In this document: positions 33,227 through 41,731 of the stretch, piece after piece
Numbering within the stretch: position 1 is the first letter of the stretch
How the letters are laid out: each line of letters starts with the position of its first letter
DNA from: Bosea beijingensis
GTDB lineage: Bacteria; Pseudomonadota; Alphaproteobacteria; Rhizobiales; Beijerinckiaceae
Direction: 5' to 3'
NCBI RefSeq assembly: GCF_030758975.1
Contig: NZ_CP132359.1
Location: 1,070,811 to 1,134,810 of the forward strand
Length of the DNA stretch: 64,000 nt
Program-made: the position numbers and the translations under genes
Notes under the pieces: generated by a model
Told to the model about the DNA's origin: nothing
Seen by the model: the letters and a program-made list of their open reading frames with translations, nothing else
The model's database searches: none

Positions 33227-34180
33227 ATGACGGCATTCCGCGAAAGCGCGGTCACCGCGCCGGGCGTTCGCGCCCGGCGCGCAGGATCCGGGCGCTGGCG
33301 GCGCGCCCTGCCGGGTTACCTGTTCCTGGCCCCTTGGCTCGCCGGCTTCTTTCTCCTGACGCTCGGCCCGACCCTTGTCTCGCTCTATCTGTCGTTTACG
33401 GATTTCGACCTGCTGCGCGCGCCGCAATGGGTCGGCGGGGCGAATTACGAGCGCATCTTCACCTCCGATCCGAAGTTCTGGAGTTCGGTCGCGGTCACAC
33501 TGACCTATGTGGCGATTTCCGTGCCGATGAAGCTCGGATTCGCGCTCGCCATCGCGATGTGGCTCAACCGTGGCATCGCCGGCCTAGGCATCTACCGGGC
33601 GATCTTCTACCTGCCGTCGCTGCTCGGCGGCAGCGTAGCGGTCGCGATCCTCTGGAAGCAGGTCTTCGGCTATGACGGGCTGATCAACCAGCTTCTCTGG
33701 CTCGCCTTCGGCGTCAACGGCCCGAGCTGGATCTCCAACCCGTCGACCTCGCTCTACACGCTCGTGCTGCTCAGCGTCTGGCAGTTCGGCTCGCCGATGA
33801 TCATCTTCCTGGCAGGCCTGCGCCAGATCCCGCGCGATCTCTATGAAGCCGCAAGCATCGACGGCGCGACCCCGCGCCAGCAATTGGTGAAGATCACGCT
33901 GCCTTTGCTCGCACCAGTGATCTTCTTCAACCTGGTGCTGCAGACGATCGAGGCCTTCAAGGCCTTCACGCCGGCCTTCATCATCAGTGGCGGAACCGGC
34001 GGTCCGGTCGATTCCGTGCTGTTCTATACGCTTTACCTCTACCAGCAGGGCTTCGCTTACTTCCGCATGGGATATGCCTCGGCGCTCGCCTGGATCCTGC
34101 TGCTGACGATCGCCGCCTTCACGGCGATCGCGTTCCTGTCACAACGCTATTGGGTCTACTATGAAGACGATCCGCGCTGA
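33227..34180 (+). CDS. ABC transporter permease, MalF/UgpA type
   Basis: 317 aa from ATG 33227, two bases after the binding-protein stop. Six membrane segments expected, starting at YLFLAPWLAGFFLLTLGPTL. The EAA loop DLYEAASIDGATPRQQLVKITLP and TGGPVDSVLFYTLYLY identify the MalF branch. It overlaps the next permease gene by 20 bp. Confidence 0.92.
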   Translation: MTAFRESAVTAPGVRARRAGSGRWRRALPGYLFLAPWLAGFFLLTLGPTLVSLYLSFTDFDLLRAPQWVGGANYERIFTSDPKFWSSVAVTLTYVAISVPMKLGFALAIAMWLNRGIAGLGIYRAIFYLPSLLGGSVAVAILWKQVFGYDGLINQLLWLAFGVNGPSWISNPSTSLYTLVLLSVWQFGSPMIIFLAGLRQIPRDLYEAASIDGATPRQQLVKITLPLLAPVIFFNLVLQTIEAFKAFTPAFIISGGTGGPVDSVLFYTLYLYQQGFAYFRMGYASALAWILLLTIAAFTAIAFLSQRYWVYYEDDPR

Positions 34181-35036
34181 GGGCGCCGCCGCGGCGGAGG
34201 AAGCAGACCGCTCCTGGCGGGCGCTGCCGAAGCATCTGGCGCTGGCGCTCGCCTCGATCGCGATGCTCTATCCGCTCCTTTGGATGTTGAGCAGCTCGTT
34301 CAAGCCGGAAGAGGACATCTTCAGCGACCTCTCGCTCTGGCCACAGACGGTGACACTCGGCAACTATGTCGAGGGCTGGTTCGGCCTCGGCATCCAGTTC
34401 GGACGGTTCTTCCTGAATTCGCTGATCGTCTCGGGCCTGGCGGTGGTCGGCAATCTCATGGCCTGCTCGCTAGCCGCCTTCGCCTTCGCCCGGCTGGAGT
34501 TTCCACTGAAGAAGCTCTGGTTTGCGGCCATGCTGGGCACGCTCATGCTGCCCTATCACGTCACCCTGATCCCCCAATATGTGCTTTTCCAGAAGCTCGG
34601 CTGGCTCAACACCTTCTGGCCACTCGTCGTGCCGAAATTCCTCGCGGTCGACGCCTTCTTCATCTTCCTGATGGTGCAGTTCTTCCGCGGTATCCCGCGC
34701 GAGCTCGACGAGGCGGCGGTCATCGACGGCTGCGGGCCCTGGCGAATCTACTGGAGCATCATGCTGCCTCTGTCGCGACCGGTCCTGGCCGCAGCGGCGA
34801 TCTTCTCCTTCATCTGGACCTGGGACGATTTCTTCGGCCCGTTGCTCTACCTGACCGATGTCGCCAACTACACGGTGCCGCTGGCTTTGCGCGGCTTCGT
34901 CGATGCGACGAGCCGCTCGGCCTGGGGACCGCTCTTCGCGATGTCGATTTTAAGTCTCGTGCCGGTCTTCGCCGCCTTCCTGATGTTCCAGAAGCACATC
35001 ATCGACGGTATCGCGGCATCGGGACTGAAGCGGTAG
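34161..35036 (+). CDS. ABC transporter permease, MalG/UgpE type
   Basis: 291 aa. N-terminal YPLLWMLSSSFKPEEDIF and the EAA loop ELDEAAVIDGCGPWRIYWSIMLP identify the MalG partner. The 20-bp overlap with the upstream permease means tight translational coupling. As with the importer at 1436-4454, an ATPase must be supplied from elsewhere. Confidence 0.92.
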   Translation: MKTIRAEGAAAAEEADRSWRALPKHLALALASIAMLYPLLWMLSSSFKPEEDIFSDLSLWPQTVTLGNYVEGWFGLGIQFGRFFLNSLIVSGLAVVGNLMACSLAAFAFARLEFPLKKLWFAAMLGTLMLPYHVTLIPQYVLFQKLGWLNTFWPLVVPKFLAVDAFFIFLMVQFFRGIPRELDEAAVIDGCGPWRIYWSIMLPLSRPVLAAAAIFSFIWTWDDFFGPLLYLTDVANYTVPLALRGFVDATSRSAWGPLFAMSILSLVPVFAAFLMFQKHIIDGIAASGLKR

Positions 35037-35043
35037 CATCTCG

Positions 35044-36210
35044 ATGATTACAGTCTCATCGCCACCTGCATTCGGCGCAGCCATCCGCGATCAATGGCTG
35101 CTCGATCCGAACAAGCTGACAGTCAATCACGGGGCCTATGGCGCGACGCCGAAGGTGGTGCTGGCTGCCCAGGACGAGTGGCGCCGGCGCATGGAAGCAC
35201 AGCCATCGCTCTTCATGCGCCTAACCCTGCCGCCGGCCCTGCGCGCCGCCGCAGATGCCCTGGCCCGCTTCGTCGGTGCAGAGGGCCGCGACCTCGTCTT
35301 CGCCGACAACGCCACCAGTGGCTGCAACGCCGTGCTGCGTTCGCTCGACTTCACGGCCGGCGACGAGATTCTGATCCTGAGCCATGCATATGGCGCGGTG
35401 CGCAACACGATCCGCTATCTTGCCGAGCGGCACAGGCTGAAGATCGTCGAGGCACAGATCGCGTTCCCGCAACCCGATGCCGGCCAGATCGTGGCGGCGG
35501 TCGCCACGGCGCTGACGAAGCGGACGCGCGTAGCGGTTCTCGACCACATCACCTCTTCGAGCGCGCTCGTGATGCCCATAGCCCGCCTGGTCGCGCTGTG
35601 CCGCGATGCTGGTGTGCCGGTGCTGATCGATGGTGCGCATGCGCCAGCCCAGATCGATCTCGACCTCACCGCTATTGGCGCGGACTGGTATGTCGGCAAT
35701 TGCCACAAATGGTTGATGGCACCCAAAGGCTGCGCCTTTCTCTGGGCGCGGCGCGACCGCCAAGGACAAATCCATCCGCTGACGATCTCCCACGGCTTTG
35801 GCGGCGGCTATGTCGCGGAATTCGACTGGACCGGGACGCGCGATCCGAGCGCCTTCCTCGCGGTCGAGGCGGCACTTGCCTTTCACGACACGCTCGGCGG
35901 CGGCGCCTTGCGCGCGCGCAACAAAGCGCTGGCAGAACGCGGTGCCGCCATTCTGGCGTCGGCGCTTGGAACGGCGGTCGGGGCCAGCCCCGCATATTCT
36001 GGAGCGATGCAGCTCGTTCGACTGCCTATCAATAGCCCTGCAACGCCCGAAGGGGCGCTGGCGGCGCGGCATGAACTGGAGGTCAGAGGCTGCGACGCGC
36101 CTGTATCAGCAATCGATGGCGGACTGTGGCTGCGTCTTTCGGCACAGGCCTACAACGAGGAAGCAGATTTCGAGAAGCTCGCCTGGATTGTTAAATCATT
36201 CTGCCAATAG
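35044..36210 (+). CDS. class V PLP-dependent aminotransferase (isopenicillin-N-epimerase-like), paralogue 1
   Basis: 388 aa, cytoplasmic. PLP-site landmarks are DNATSGCNAVLRSL, LDHITSSSALVMPI, the cofactor Asp in VLIDGAHAPAQIDLD and the Schiff-base Lys in GNCHKWLMAPKG. The C-terminal SHGFGGGYVAEFDWTGTRD is typical of the isopenicillin-N-epimerase-like branch of the CsdA/SufS fold (epimerases, aminotransferases, lyases). It is 7 bp after the permease, in the sugar-importer operon. A close relative is at 44092-45285. It probably acts on an amino acid or amino sugar; reaction unknown. Confidence 0.88.
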   Translation: MITVSSPPAFGAAIRDQWLLDPNKLTVNHGAYGATPKVVLAAQDEWRRRMEAQPSLFMRLTLPPALRAAADALARFVGAEGRDLVFADNATSGCNAVLRSLDFTAGDEILILSHAYGAVRNTIRYLAERHRLKIVEAQIAFPQPDAGQIVAAVATALTKRTRVAVLDHITSSSALVMPIARLVALCRDAGVPVLIDGAHAPAQIDLDLTAIGADWYVGNCHKWLMAPKGCAFLWARRDRQGQIHPLTISHGFGGGYVAEFDWTGTRDPSAFLAVEAALAFHDTLGGGALRARNKALAERGAAILASALGTAVGASPAYSGAMQLVRLPINSPATPEGALAARHELEVRGCDAPVSAIDGGLWLRLSAQAYNEEADFEKLAWIVKSFCQ

Positions 36211-36278
36211 CCGTCTCGCTATCGACGACAACGAAGGGCCGAGTGGCGCCAAGCCGGCTCCAGCATCAGAGGCTGCGC

Positions 36279-36322
36279 TGCGCCACAACCGGACATTGGG
36301 TTGCTGCCCGTAGGCGGACGTT
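36279..36322 (+). repeat. interspersed intergenic repeat, copy E
   Basis: TGCGCCACAACCGGACATTG (36279-36298) is almost identical to copy A (13721-13740). It is followed by TGCCCGTAGGCGGACGTTT (36305-36323). It sits between the class V enzyme gene and the broken PfpI gene. Confidence 0.65.
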
Positions 36323-36434
36323 TAGGCCTGCCAATCCACCTGATCGCGTTGCGTTGGCGCTGTTCGAGTTATGAAGAATGTCAACGAGACAAAGAAGGGC
36401 ACTCGCCTGCACGCATGAGCAGGCAAGCGTTTCG

Positions 36435-36719
36435 TTATTGGAAGCTGCAAAGCAAAAGCGGCAAGACTCTTCGTTCGCGAGCTCGGCCCGAAGGCTCAGA
36501 GGAGCCATTCTCAAGGGCGAACGGGTCATTCATTGGGTCGTCGTTCCAGACATATTCCACACCGCGCGCGATGCGGCCTGCCGTCTCCCGTCCGTAAACC
36601 TTCTCGACTATGGCGAGAACCATGTCAGTTCCGGCGGACACCCCGGACGACGTGATGTACTTGCCGTCCTCGACCCAGCGTGCTCGCCCTTGCCAGTTGA
36701 CCTTCGTGCTCTGGCTGGT
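36435..36719 (-). pseudogene. DJ-1/PfpI-family gene remnant (C-terminal half only)
   Basis: On the minus strand, about residues 52-145 of a 145-residue ORF match the C-terminal half of a DJ-1/PfpI-family protein: VNWQGRARWVEDGKYITSSG, then VSAGTDMVLAIVEKVYGRETA and VEYVWNDDPMNDPFA. The part of the ORF before that (36720-36872) is only the antisense of the AraC-type gene. The N-terminal half with the nucleophile-elbow Cys region is missing, so the gene is truncated at about 36705-36727, where the facing gene is also cut. Confidence 0.75.
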
Positions 36720-37341
36720 GGCCCAGGCCACGACGCATTGGGCACGTTGCAAGTCATTGGCCGCCCAGTTCCCCAGGACCCAGGTCGAAACCGACCCGAT
36801 CTTCGTGCGGGACGGGAACGTATGGACATCGGCTGGTGTGACCGCCGGCATCGATCTGACCTTGGAGCTCATCGAGCAGGACCTGGAGCGGCCAAAGGCC
36901 CTGGCTGTCGCCCGCAGCCTGTTGATGTTCGTGAAACGGCCGGGAGGTCAGGCACAGTTCAGCGCGCCTCTGAGGATTCAACAGGCCGAAGACCGCTTCG
37001 ATGATCTCCACGCCTGGATCTCCGCGAATCTTCCGATCGCCCAGTCGGTAGGGGATCTCGCCGACCATCTCGGTATGAGCGAACGCAGCTTCAGCCGGCG
37101 CTACCGCGCTGCCACCGGCGAGACGCCTGCGAAGGCTCTAGATGGATTGAGGCTGACCGAGGCGCGCCGGATGGCGGAAGACACCGATCTGTCGATCAAG
37201 GACATCGCCTATCGTTGCGGTTATGGCGCGACCGAGTCGATGCGGAGATCGTTTTTGCGTGCGCTCGGCGTTCCTCCGCAGGATTACAGGTCGCGGTTTC
37301 AGGTCGGCGCCGGCAGCGGGCCATCGCTCGACCAGAGTTGA
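36720..37341 (+). pseudogene. GlxA-type AraC regulator remnant (end of PfpI domain plus complete HTH)
   Basis: From about 36727 the frame reads ATTHWARCKSLAAQFPRTQV, DPIFVRDGNVWTSAGVTAGI, the last third of the DJ-1-like sensor domain of GlxA-type regulators, then a complete AraC helix-turn-helix pair (SVGDLADHLGMSERSFSRRY, DIAYRCGYGATESMRRSF). The first ~100 residues are missing; upstream sequence belongs to the oppositely oriented PfpI remnant. An in-frame ATG at 36610 exists only by chance inside that antisense DNA. The HTH domain could still be made, but normal sensing is lost. Confidence 0.75.
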
Positions 37342-37413
37342 GGTGGCACGCTGTAAACTTCGATCGAGAATGCATGCCTCAAAAGCTGAATGCGGCTCCA
37401 TCTGCCATGTGAC

Positions 37414-37480
37414 GAAAATTTCGAGCAGCTTCGGAATCAGAGAACTAAAATTCCGAAGACCAGATTTCGCCGGAATTTTC
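37414..37480. promoter_or_regulatory. nested inverted repeats upstream of the peptide-binding-protein gene
   Basis: Inner perfect dyad CTTCGGAAT (37429-37437) / ATTCCGAAG (37450-37458) with a 12-base spacer; outer dyad GAAAATT (37414-37420) / AATTTTC (37474-37480), both centred near 37445. The region is AT-rich against its surroundings and lies 83-149 bp before the start at 37563, so it may be an operator or promoter. It could also act as a terminator for the regulator remnant. No regulator can be assigned. Confidence 0.45.
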
Positions 37481-37562
37481 TTCCCCTAAGCGCTTCGGCA
37501 TGCTTGGCTTGGCGAAGACGCTCTCAGTTTCACCGATCGCGATGAGGAGATGCATCACCGTC

Positions 37563-39065
37563 ATGTTCAAAAGGTTTGCAACCGTTTCGCTTCTGACGCT
37601 GATGATCGGCGCCGCCCAAGCGACCACGCTCCGTGTTGGTGTGCAGGAAGATCCCGACGCCCTCGATCCGGCGCTCAGCGGCACCTATGGCGGACGCTTC
37701 GTCTTTGCCTCGCTTTGCGACAAGCTCGTCGACATCGCTCCGGACCTCAAGATCGTGCCGCAGCTCGCTCAAAGCTGGGAGTGGGCCGCAGACGGCAAGG
37801 CCATCACCTTTACGCTGCGCCCGGGCGTCAAATTCCATGACGGCACGGCGCTCGATGCCGAGGCCGTGAAATTCAACATCGAGCGCATGAAGTCCATGCC
37901 CGATTCCAAGCGCAAGGCGGAGCTTGCACCCGTCAGCAGCGTCGAGGCCGTCGCTGCCGACAAGGTCAGGCTCGTGCTGTCGGAACCATTCATTCCTCTG
38001 CTGGCCAATCTCAGCGACCGCGCCGGCATGATGGTTTCGCCAAAGGCCGCCAAGGAGAAGGGAGCCGACTTCGCTGCCGCTCCGGTTTGCGCTGGCCCCT
38101 ACCAGTTCGTCGAGCGCAAATCGCGTGACCTGATCCGCGTCAAGAAATTCGCTGATTACTGGAACGCTGGCGCCATCGCCTATGACGAGGTGGTCTACTA
38201 CTACATCGCCGATTCGACAGTGCGGCTGCAGCGCGTCAGAGCGGGCGATCTCGACCTGGCGGAACGCATCGCGCCGACTGATCTGAAAGCCGTGCGCGAA
38301 GACAAGAATCTCGCGCTGCATTCCGCCGAGGGCCTGGCGACCTCGCATCTGATGATCAACGTGGCCAATGGCCCGAAGGCCGATTCCCCGCTCGGGAAGA
38401 ATGCGAAGCTGCGTCAGGCGTTCGAACTGTCGATCGACCGCAATGTCATCAACAAGGTCGCTTTCAACGGCGAATTCGTCGCCGACAACCAGATGGTCCC
38501 GCCATCGAACCCGTTCTATGACGCATCGCACAAGGCCCCCGCGCGCGACGTCGCCAAGGCCAAGGCCCTGATCGCCAGCGCCGGGATGTCTCGCGTTCCA
38601 GTGGAACTGACCTTTGGAAACACCTCGGCCGATGCGCGCGTCGCGCAGATCGTCCAATCGATGTCGGGCGAAGCCGGTTTCGACGTGAAGCTTCTACCGC
38701 TCGAAAACGCCTCGGCGACGGATCGTTATCTGAACGGCAATTTCGAGATGTATATCGGCAACTGGAGCGGTCGCCCCGATCCGGATGCGTCGCTGGTCGT
38801 ATTCTTCGGCTGCCAAGGGTCGCAAAACGTCAACAAATACTGCAACAAGGAGCTTGATGATCTGTTGACCGAGGCGCGCGGCGCTGCCGACGAGGCCAAG
38901 CGCAAGCAGCTCTATGCCCAAGCGACCGGAATCCTCGTCACCGACCTCCCGACCATCCCGATCTATCATCCCAACTGGTTCTTCGCGGCGCGCAAGAACG
39001 TGGAAGGTATCGTGATGGTGCCCGATGGCCTGTTGCGACTGACGGGAATGAAGCCCGGCAAATGA
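37563..39065 (+). CDS. ABC transporter substrate-binding protein, peptide/nickel family 5
   Basis: 500 aa from ATG 37563, with AGGAG 12-16 bases upstream; an in-frame ATG at 37542 is possible. Sec signal peptide FATVSLLTLMIGAAQAT. Mature protein shows the DppA/OppA layout: GVQEDPDALDPALSGTYGGR, PQLAQSWEWAADGKAITFTL, the family motif GVKFHDGTALDAEAVKFNIE and LRQAFELSIDRNVINKVAF. Ligand: oligopeptide or other compound such as a glycoside or opine. First of three genes with permeases at 39127 and 40071. Confidence 0.9.
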   Translation: MFKRFATVSLLTLMIGAAQATTLRVGVQEDPDALDPALSGTYGGRFVFASLCDKLVDIAPDLKIVPQLAQSWEWAADGKAITFTLRPGVKFHDGTALDAEAVKFNIERMKSMPDSKRKAELAPVSSVEAVAADKVRLVLSEPFIPLLANLSDRAGMMVSPKAAKEKGADFAAAPVCAGPYQFVERKSRDLIRVKKFADYWNAGAIAYDEVVYYYIADSTVRLQRVRAGDLDLAERIAPTDLKAVREDKNLALHSAEGLATSHLMINVANGPKADSPLGKNAKLRQAFELSIDRNVINKVAFNGEFVADNQMVPPSNPFYDASHKAPARDVAKAKALIASAGMSRVPVELTFGNTSADARVAQIVQSMSGEAGFDVKLLPLENASATDRYLNGNFEMYIGNWSGRPDPDASLVVFFGCQGSQNVNKYCNKELDDLLTEARGAADEAKRKQLYAQATGILVTDLPTIPIYHPNWFFAARKNVEGIVMVPDGLLRLTGMKPGK

Positions 39066-39126
39066 GGCAGCCGATCGCTCGCTGGCAGCGGGAGTATCGT
39101 CGAAACGGCCAGATGTTGCGCCGGCC

Positions 39127-40068
39127 ATGCTGAGTACGCTTCTTCGCCGGCTCGGCGTGGCTTTGCCGACACTGCTCCTTGTCTCGATGCTGGTCTTCGG
39201 ATTGCAGAAGCTTCTGCCCGGAGATCCGGCGATCGCGCTCGCAGGCGAGGAGCGCGATCCGGACGTGATCGCCTACCTGCGCGAGAAATATCGCTTCAAC
39301 GATCCCATCCCCACGCAGTATATCGCCTGGCTGGGCGGGGTGATTCAGGGAGATTTCGGCAACTCGGTCCGCACCCGGCTGCCGATCGGGACGATGCTAG
39401 CCGAGAAGCTGCCGGTAACGATCGAACTGGCCGTGCTTTCGATGATAGTCGCGATCCTGATCGGTTTGCCAATCGGTATCATAGCGGCGCTGAAACGCGG
39501 GTCAGTTCTCGACTACGGGTCAAGCTTTATCGGGCTCGTCGGCCTTTCCATTCCGAATTTCTGGCTTGGGATCATGCTGATCCTCTTGTTTTCGGTGCAT
39601 CTCGGCTGGCTGCCGGCTGGTGGCTATGTCGCGCCCTCAGAAAGTCTATTCGGCAATCTGAAGTCGATGCTAATGCCGGCATTTGTTCTGGGAACCAGCA
39701 CGGCGGCGATGCTGATGCGGCATACCCGGAGCGCCATGCTGCAGACGATGAGGCAGGATTATGTGCGAACGGCCAGGGCGAAGGGCTCGCGGGAAAAGGA
39801 CGTCGTCGTCACTCATGCGTTGCCGAACGCCCTCATCCCAGTGGTGACGCTCGGGACGCTGCAGTTCGGGGAATTGCTGGCCGGCGCGGTTTTGACGGAG
39901 CAGGTCTTCTCCATTCCCGGCTTCGGCAAAATGATCGTCGATGGCGTTTTCAGCCGTGACTATGCCGTGGTCCAGGCTGTGGTCCTGTGCACAGCGGCCT
40001 TCTTCCTGCTGATGAGCTTCCTCGCCGATGTGGCGTACACGCTCCTGAACCCGAAGCTCAGGGGATAG
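39127..40068 (+). CDS. ABC transporter permease, DppB/OppB type
   Basis: 313 aa with about six membrane segments. N-terminus RLGVALPTLLLVSMLVFGLQ and LLPGDPA, then the docking loop QDYVRTARAKGSREKDVVVT followed by HALPNALIPVVT, are the classic DppB signature; EQVFSIPGFGKM follows. It forms a heterodimer with the DppC-type permease that follows 2 bp later. Confidence 0.93.
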   Translation: MLSTLLRRLGVALPTLLLVSMLVFGLQKLLPGDPAIALAGEERDPDVIAYLREKYRFNDPIPTQYIAWLGGVIQGDFGNSVRTRLPIGTMLAEKLPVTIELAVLSMIVAILIGLPIGIIAALKRGSVLDYGSSFIGLVGLSIPNFWLGIMLILLFSVHLGWLPAGGYVAPSESLFGNLKSMLMPAFVLGTSTAAMLMRHTRSAMLQTMRQDYVRTARAKGSREKDVVVTHALPNALIPVVTLGTLQFGELLAGAVLTEQVFSIPGFGKMIVDGVFSRDYAVVQAVVLCTAAFFLLMSFLADVAYTLLNPKLRG

Positions 40069-40070
40069 AG

Positions 40071-40940
40071 ATGTCCGACACCGTCCCGCTTCCGGACCGC
40101 GGCCGACAGTCTGGCTCACGTCTTGGACTGTCGCGCTTCCTCAGGGCGCCATCGACGTTGATCGGTGCGTTCATCGTCGTGTTCTTCATCGCAGTCGCTG
40201 TCTTTGCGCCACTGATCGCCCCGTATGACCCGAACACGCCCGATTGGATGGCGATCCGATCGGCGCCGAGTGCGGCTCACTGGTTCGGAACGGACGACCT
40301 CGGTCGGGACGTGCTGTCGCGGGTCATCTTCGGCACGCAGGCGTCGCTTTCAGCAGGCGTCGTATCGGTGCTGGTAGCCATGCTGCTGGGCGTGCCGCTG
40401 GGAATGGTCGCGGGGTATTTCGGCGGTGTGACGGATATCATCATCGCCCGTTTGACGGATGCCGTCCTGGCCTGTCCGTTTCTGGTGCTGGCCATTGCAT
40501 TGGCCGCGTTCCTCGGCCCGAGTCTCGAGAATGCGATGATCGCGATCGGCGTCTCGGCCATGCCGATCTTCGTGCGCCTGGCGAGGGCGGAAACGCTGGT
40601 GGTTTGCACCGAGGACTACATCATGGCCGCCCGCTCGCTGGGCATTGGTCATGTCGCCATGCTCTATCGCCAGATCAGTCCCAACATCATCCCGCCAATC
40701 GTCGTTCAGGCCACGCTGACCATGGCGACGGCTGTTCTGGCAGAAGCCGGACTGGCATTTCTCGGCCTCGGCCAGCTTCCTCCGGCCCCGTCATGGGGAA
40801 GCATGCTGGATGTTGCCCGCCAATTCCTCGGCGAAGCCCCCTGGATGGCAATCTGGCCCGGCCTCGCCATCATCGCGATCGTGATCGGGTTCAATCTCCT
40901 TGGCGACGGCTTGAACGACATGGTGACGCCGCAGGACTGA
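40071..40940 (+). CDS. ABC transporter permease, DppC/OppC type
   Basis: 289 aa from ATG 40071 after GGGGATAG. Typical DppC landmarks: APLIAPYDPNTPDW, HWFGTDDLGRDVLSRVIFGT, the docking loop EDYIMAARSLGIG and EAGLAFLGLGQLPPAPSWGSML. Usual Dpp operons continue with two ATPase genes (DppD/DppF); here the operon ends and the next genes are convergent. The ATPases must be elsewhere or lost. Confidence 0.92.
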   Translation: MSDTVPLPDRGRQSGSRLGLSRFLRAPSTLIGAFIVVFFIAVAVFAPLIAPYDPNTPDWMAIRSAPSAAHWFGTDDLGRDVLSRVIFGTQASLSAGVVSVLVAMLLGVPLGMVAGYFGGVTDIIIARLTDAVLACPFLVLAIALAAFLGPSLENAMIAIGVSAMPIFVRLARAETLVVCTEDYIMAARSLGIGHVAMLYRQISPNIIPPIVVQATLTMATAVLAEAGLAFLGLGQLPPAPSWGSMLDVARQFLGEAPWMAIWPGLAIIAIVIGFNLLGDGLNDMVTPQD

Positions 40941-41003
40941 AGACGGCGTCCGGCTGCCCCGAAGCGCTCGCGGGTTACGGAGACAGCAGGGCGCTTGCCG
41001 TCT
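40941..41003. terminator. possible bidirectional terminator between convergent operons
   Basis: Arms AGACGGC (40941-40947) with AAGCGC (40962-40967) pair with GCGCTTGCCGTCT (40991-41003), giving an imperfect two-part stem with a bulge on the left. It occupies exactly the spacer between the convergent DppC-type and GlnQ-type genes. There is no T-run, so strength is doubtful. Confidence 0.35.
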
Positions 41004-41731
41004 CAATGGTGCAGGATCTTGGAGAGAAACCGGATCGCCCGTTCGCTCGCGGGTTTTTCGAAGAATGTCGCGGTTCGGGCGTCCTCGACGATCACGCCCT
41101 CATCCATGAACAGCACACGGTCAGCCACGCGCCGCGCGAAGCCCATCTCGTGGGTCACCACGATCATCGTCATGCCCTCTTTCGCCAATTCGGTCATGAC
41201 ATCGAGGACTTCGTTGATCATCTCGGGATCCAAAGCGGAGGTCGGCTCGTCGAAGAGCATCGCAATCGGATCGAGAGCCAAAGCCCGTGCGATGGCCACG
41301 CGCTGCTGCTGCCCGCCAGACAGGGTCGCGGGGAAACGATCCGCGTGCGAGCGCAGACCGACCCGGTCCAGCAGTTCGAGCGCGCGGGCCAGGCTGGCTT
41401 CCTCGCTGCGCTTCAGCACATGTCGCTGAGCCAGGCAAATGTTCTCGGCCACGCTCATGTGAGGGTAGAGTTCGAAAGACTGGAAGACCATGCCGATCCG
41501 GGCGCGCAGCTTCGGCAGGACCGTCGCGGGATCGCCGACCGACGTACCGTCGACCGTGATCCGTCCCTTCTGGAACGGCTCGAGGCCGTTGATGCATTTG
41601 ATCAGCGTGCTCTTGCCTGAACCCGACGGCCCGCACACAACGACGACTTCGCCCTTCTCGATGCGGGTCGTGCAGTCGTTCAGGACCTGTGTCGCCCCAT
41701 ACCATTTGTCGACATGCTCAAGGGCAATCAC
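41003..41731 (-). CDS. amino acid ABC transporter ATP-binding protein (GltL/GlnQ type)
   Basis: 242 aa from a GTG at 41731 that overlaps the permease stop (GTGA); the long upstream open frame is a shadow of the permease. Walker A (GPSGSGKST), Q-loop (GMVFQSFELYPHMSV), signature (LSGGQQQR), Walker B (AMLFDEPTSALD) and H-loop (VVTHEMGFA) are intact. The very short PATVLPKLRARIG linker is typical of GltL/GlnQ. It powers the importer with 41728-43108 and 43195-44070. Confidence 0.93.
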   Translation of the reverse strand: MIALEHVDKWYGATQVLNDCTTRIEKGEVVVVCGPSGSGKSTLIKCINGLEPFQKGRITVDGTSVGDPATVLPKLRARIGMVFQSFELYPHMSVAENICLAQRHVLKRSEEASLARALELLDRVGLRSHADRFPATLSGGQQQRVAIARALALDPIAMLFDEPTSALDPEMINEVLDVMTELAKEGMTMIVVTHEMGFARRVADRVLFMDEGVIVEDARTATFFEKPASERAIRFLSKILHH

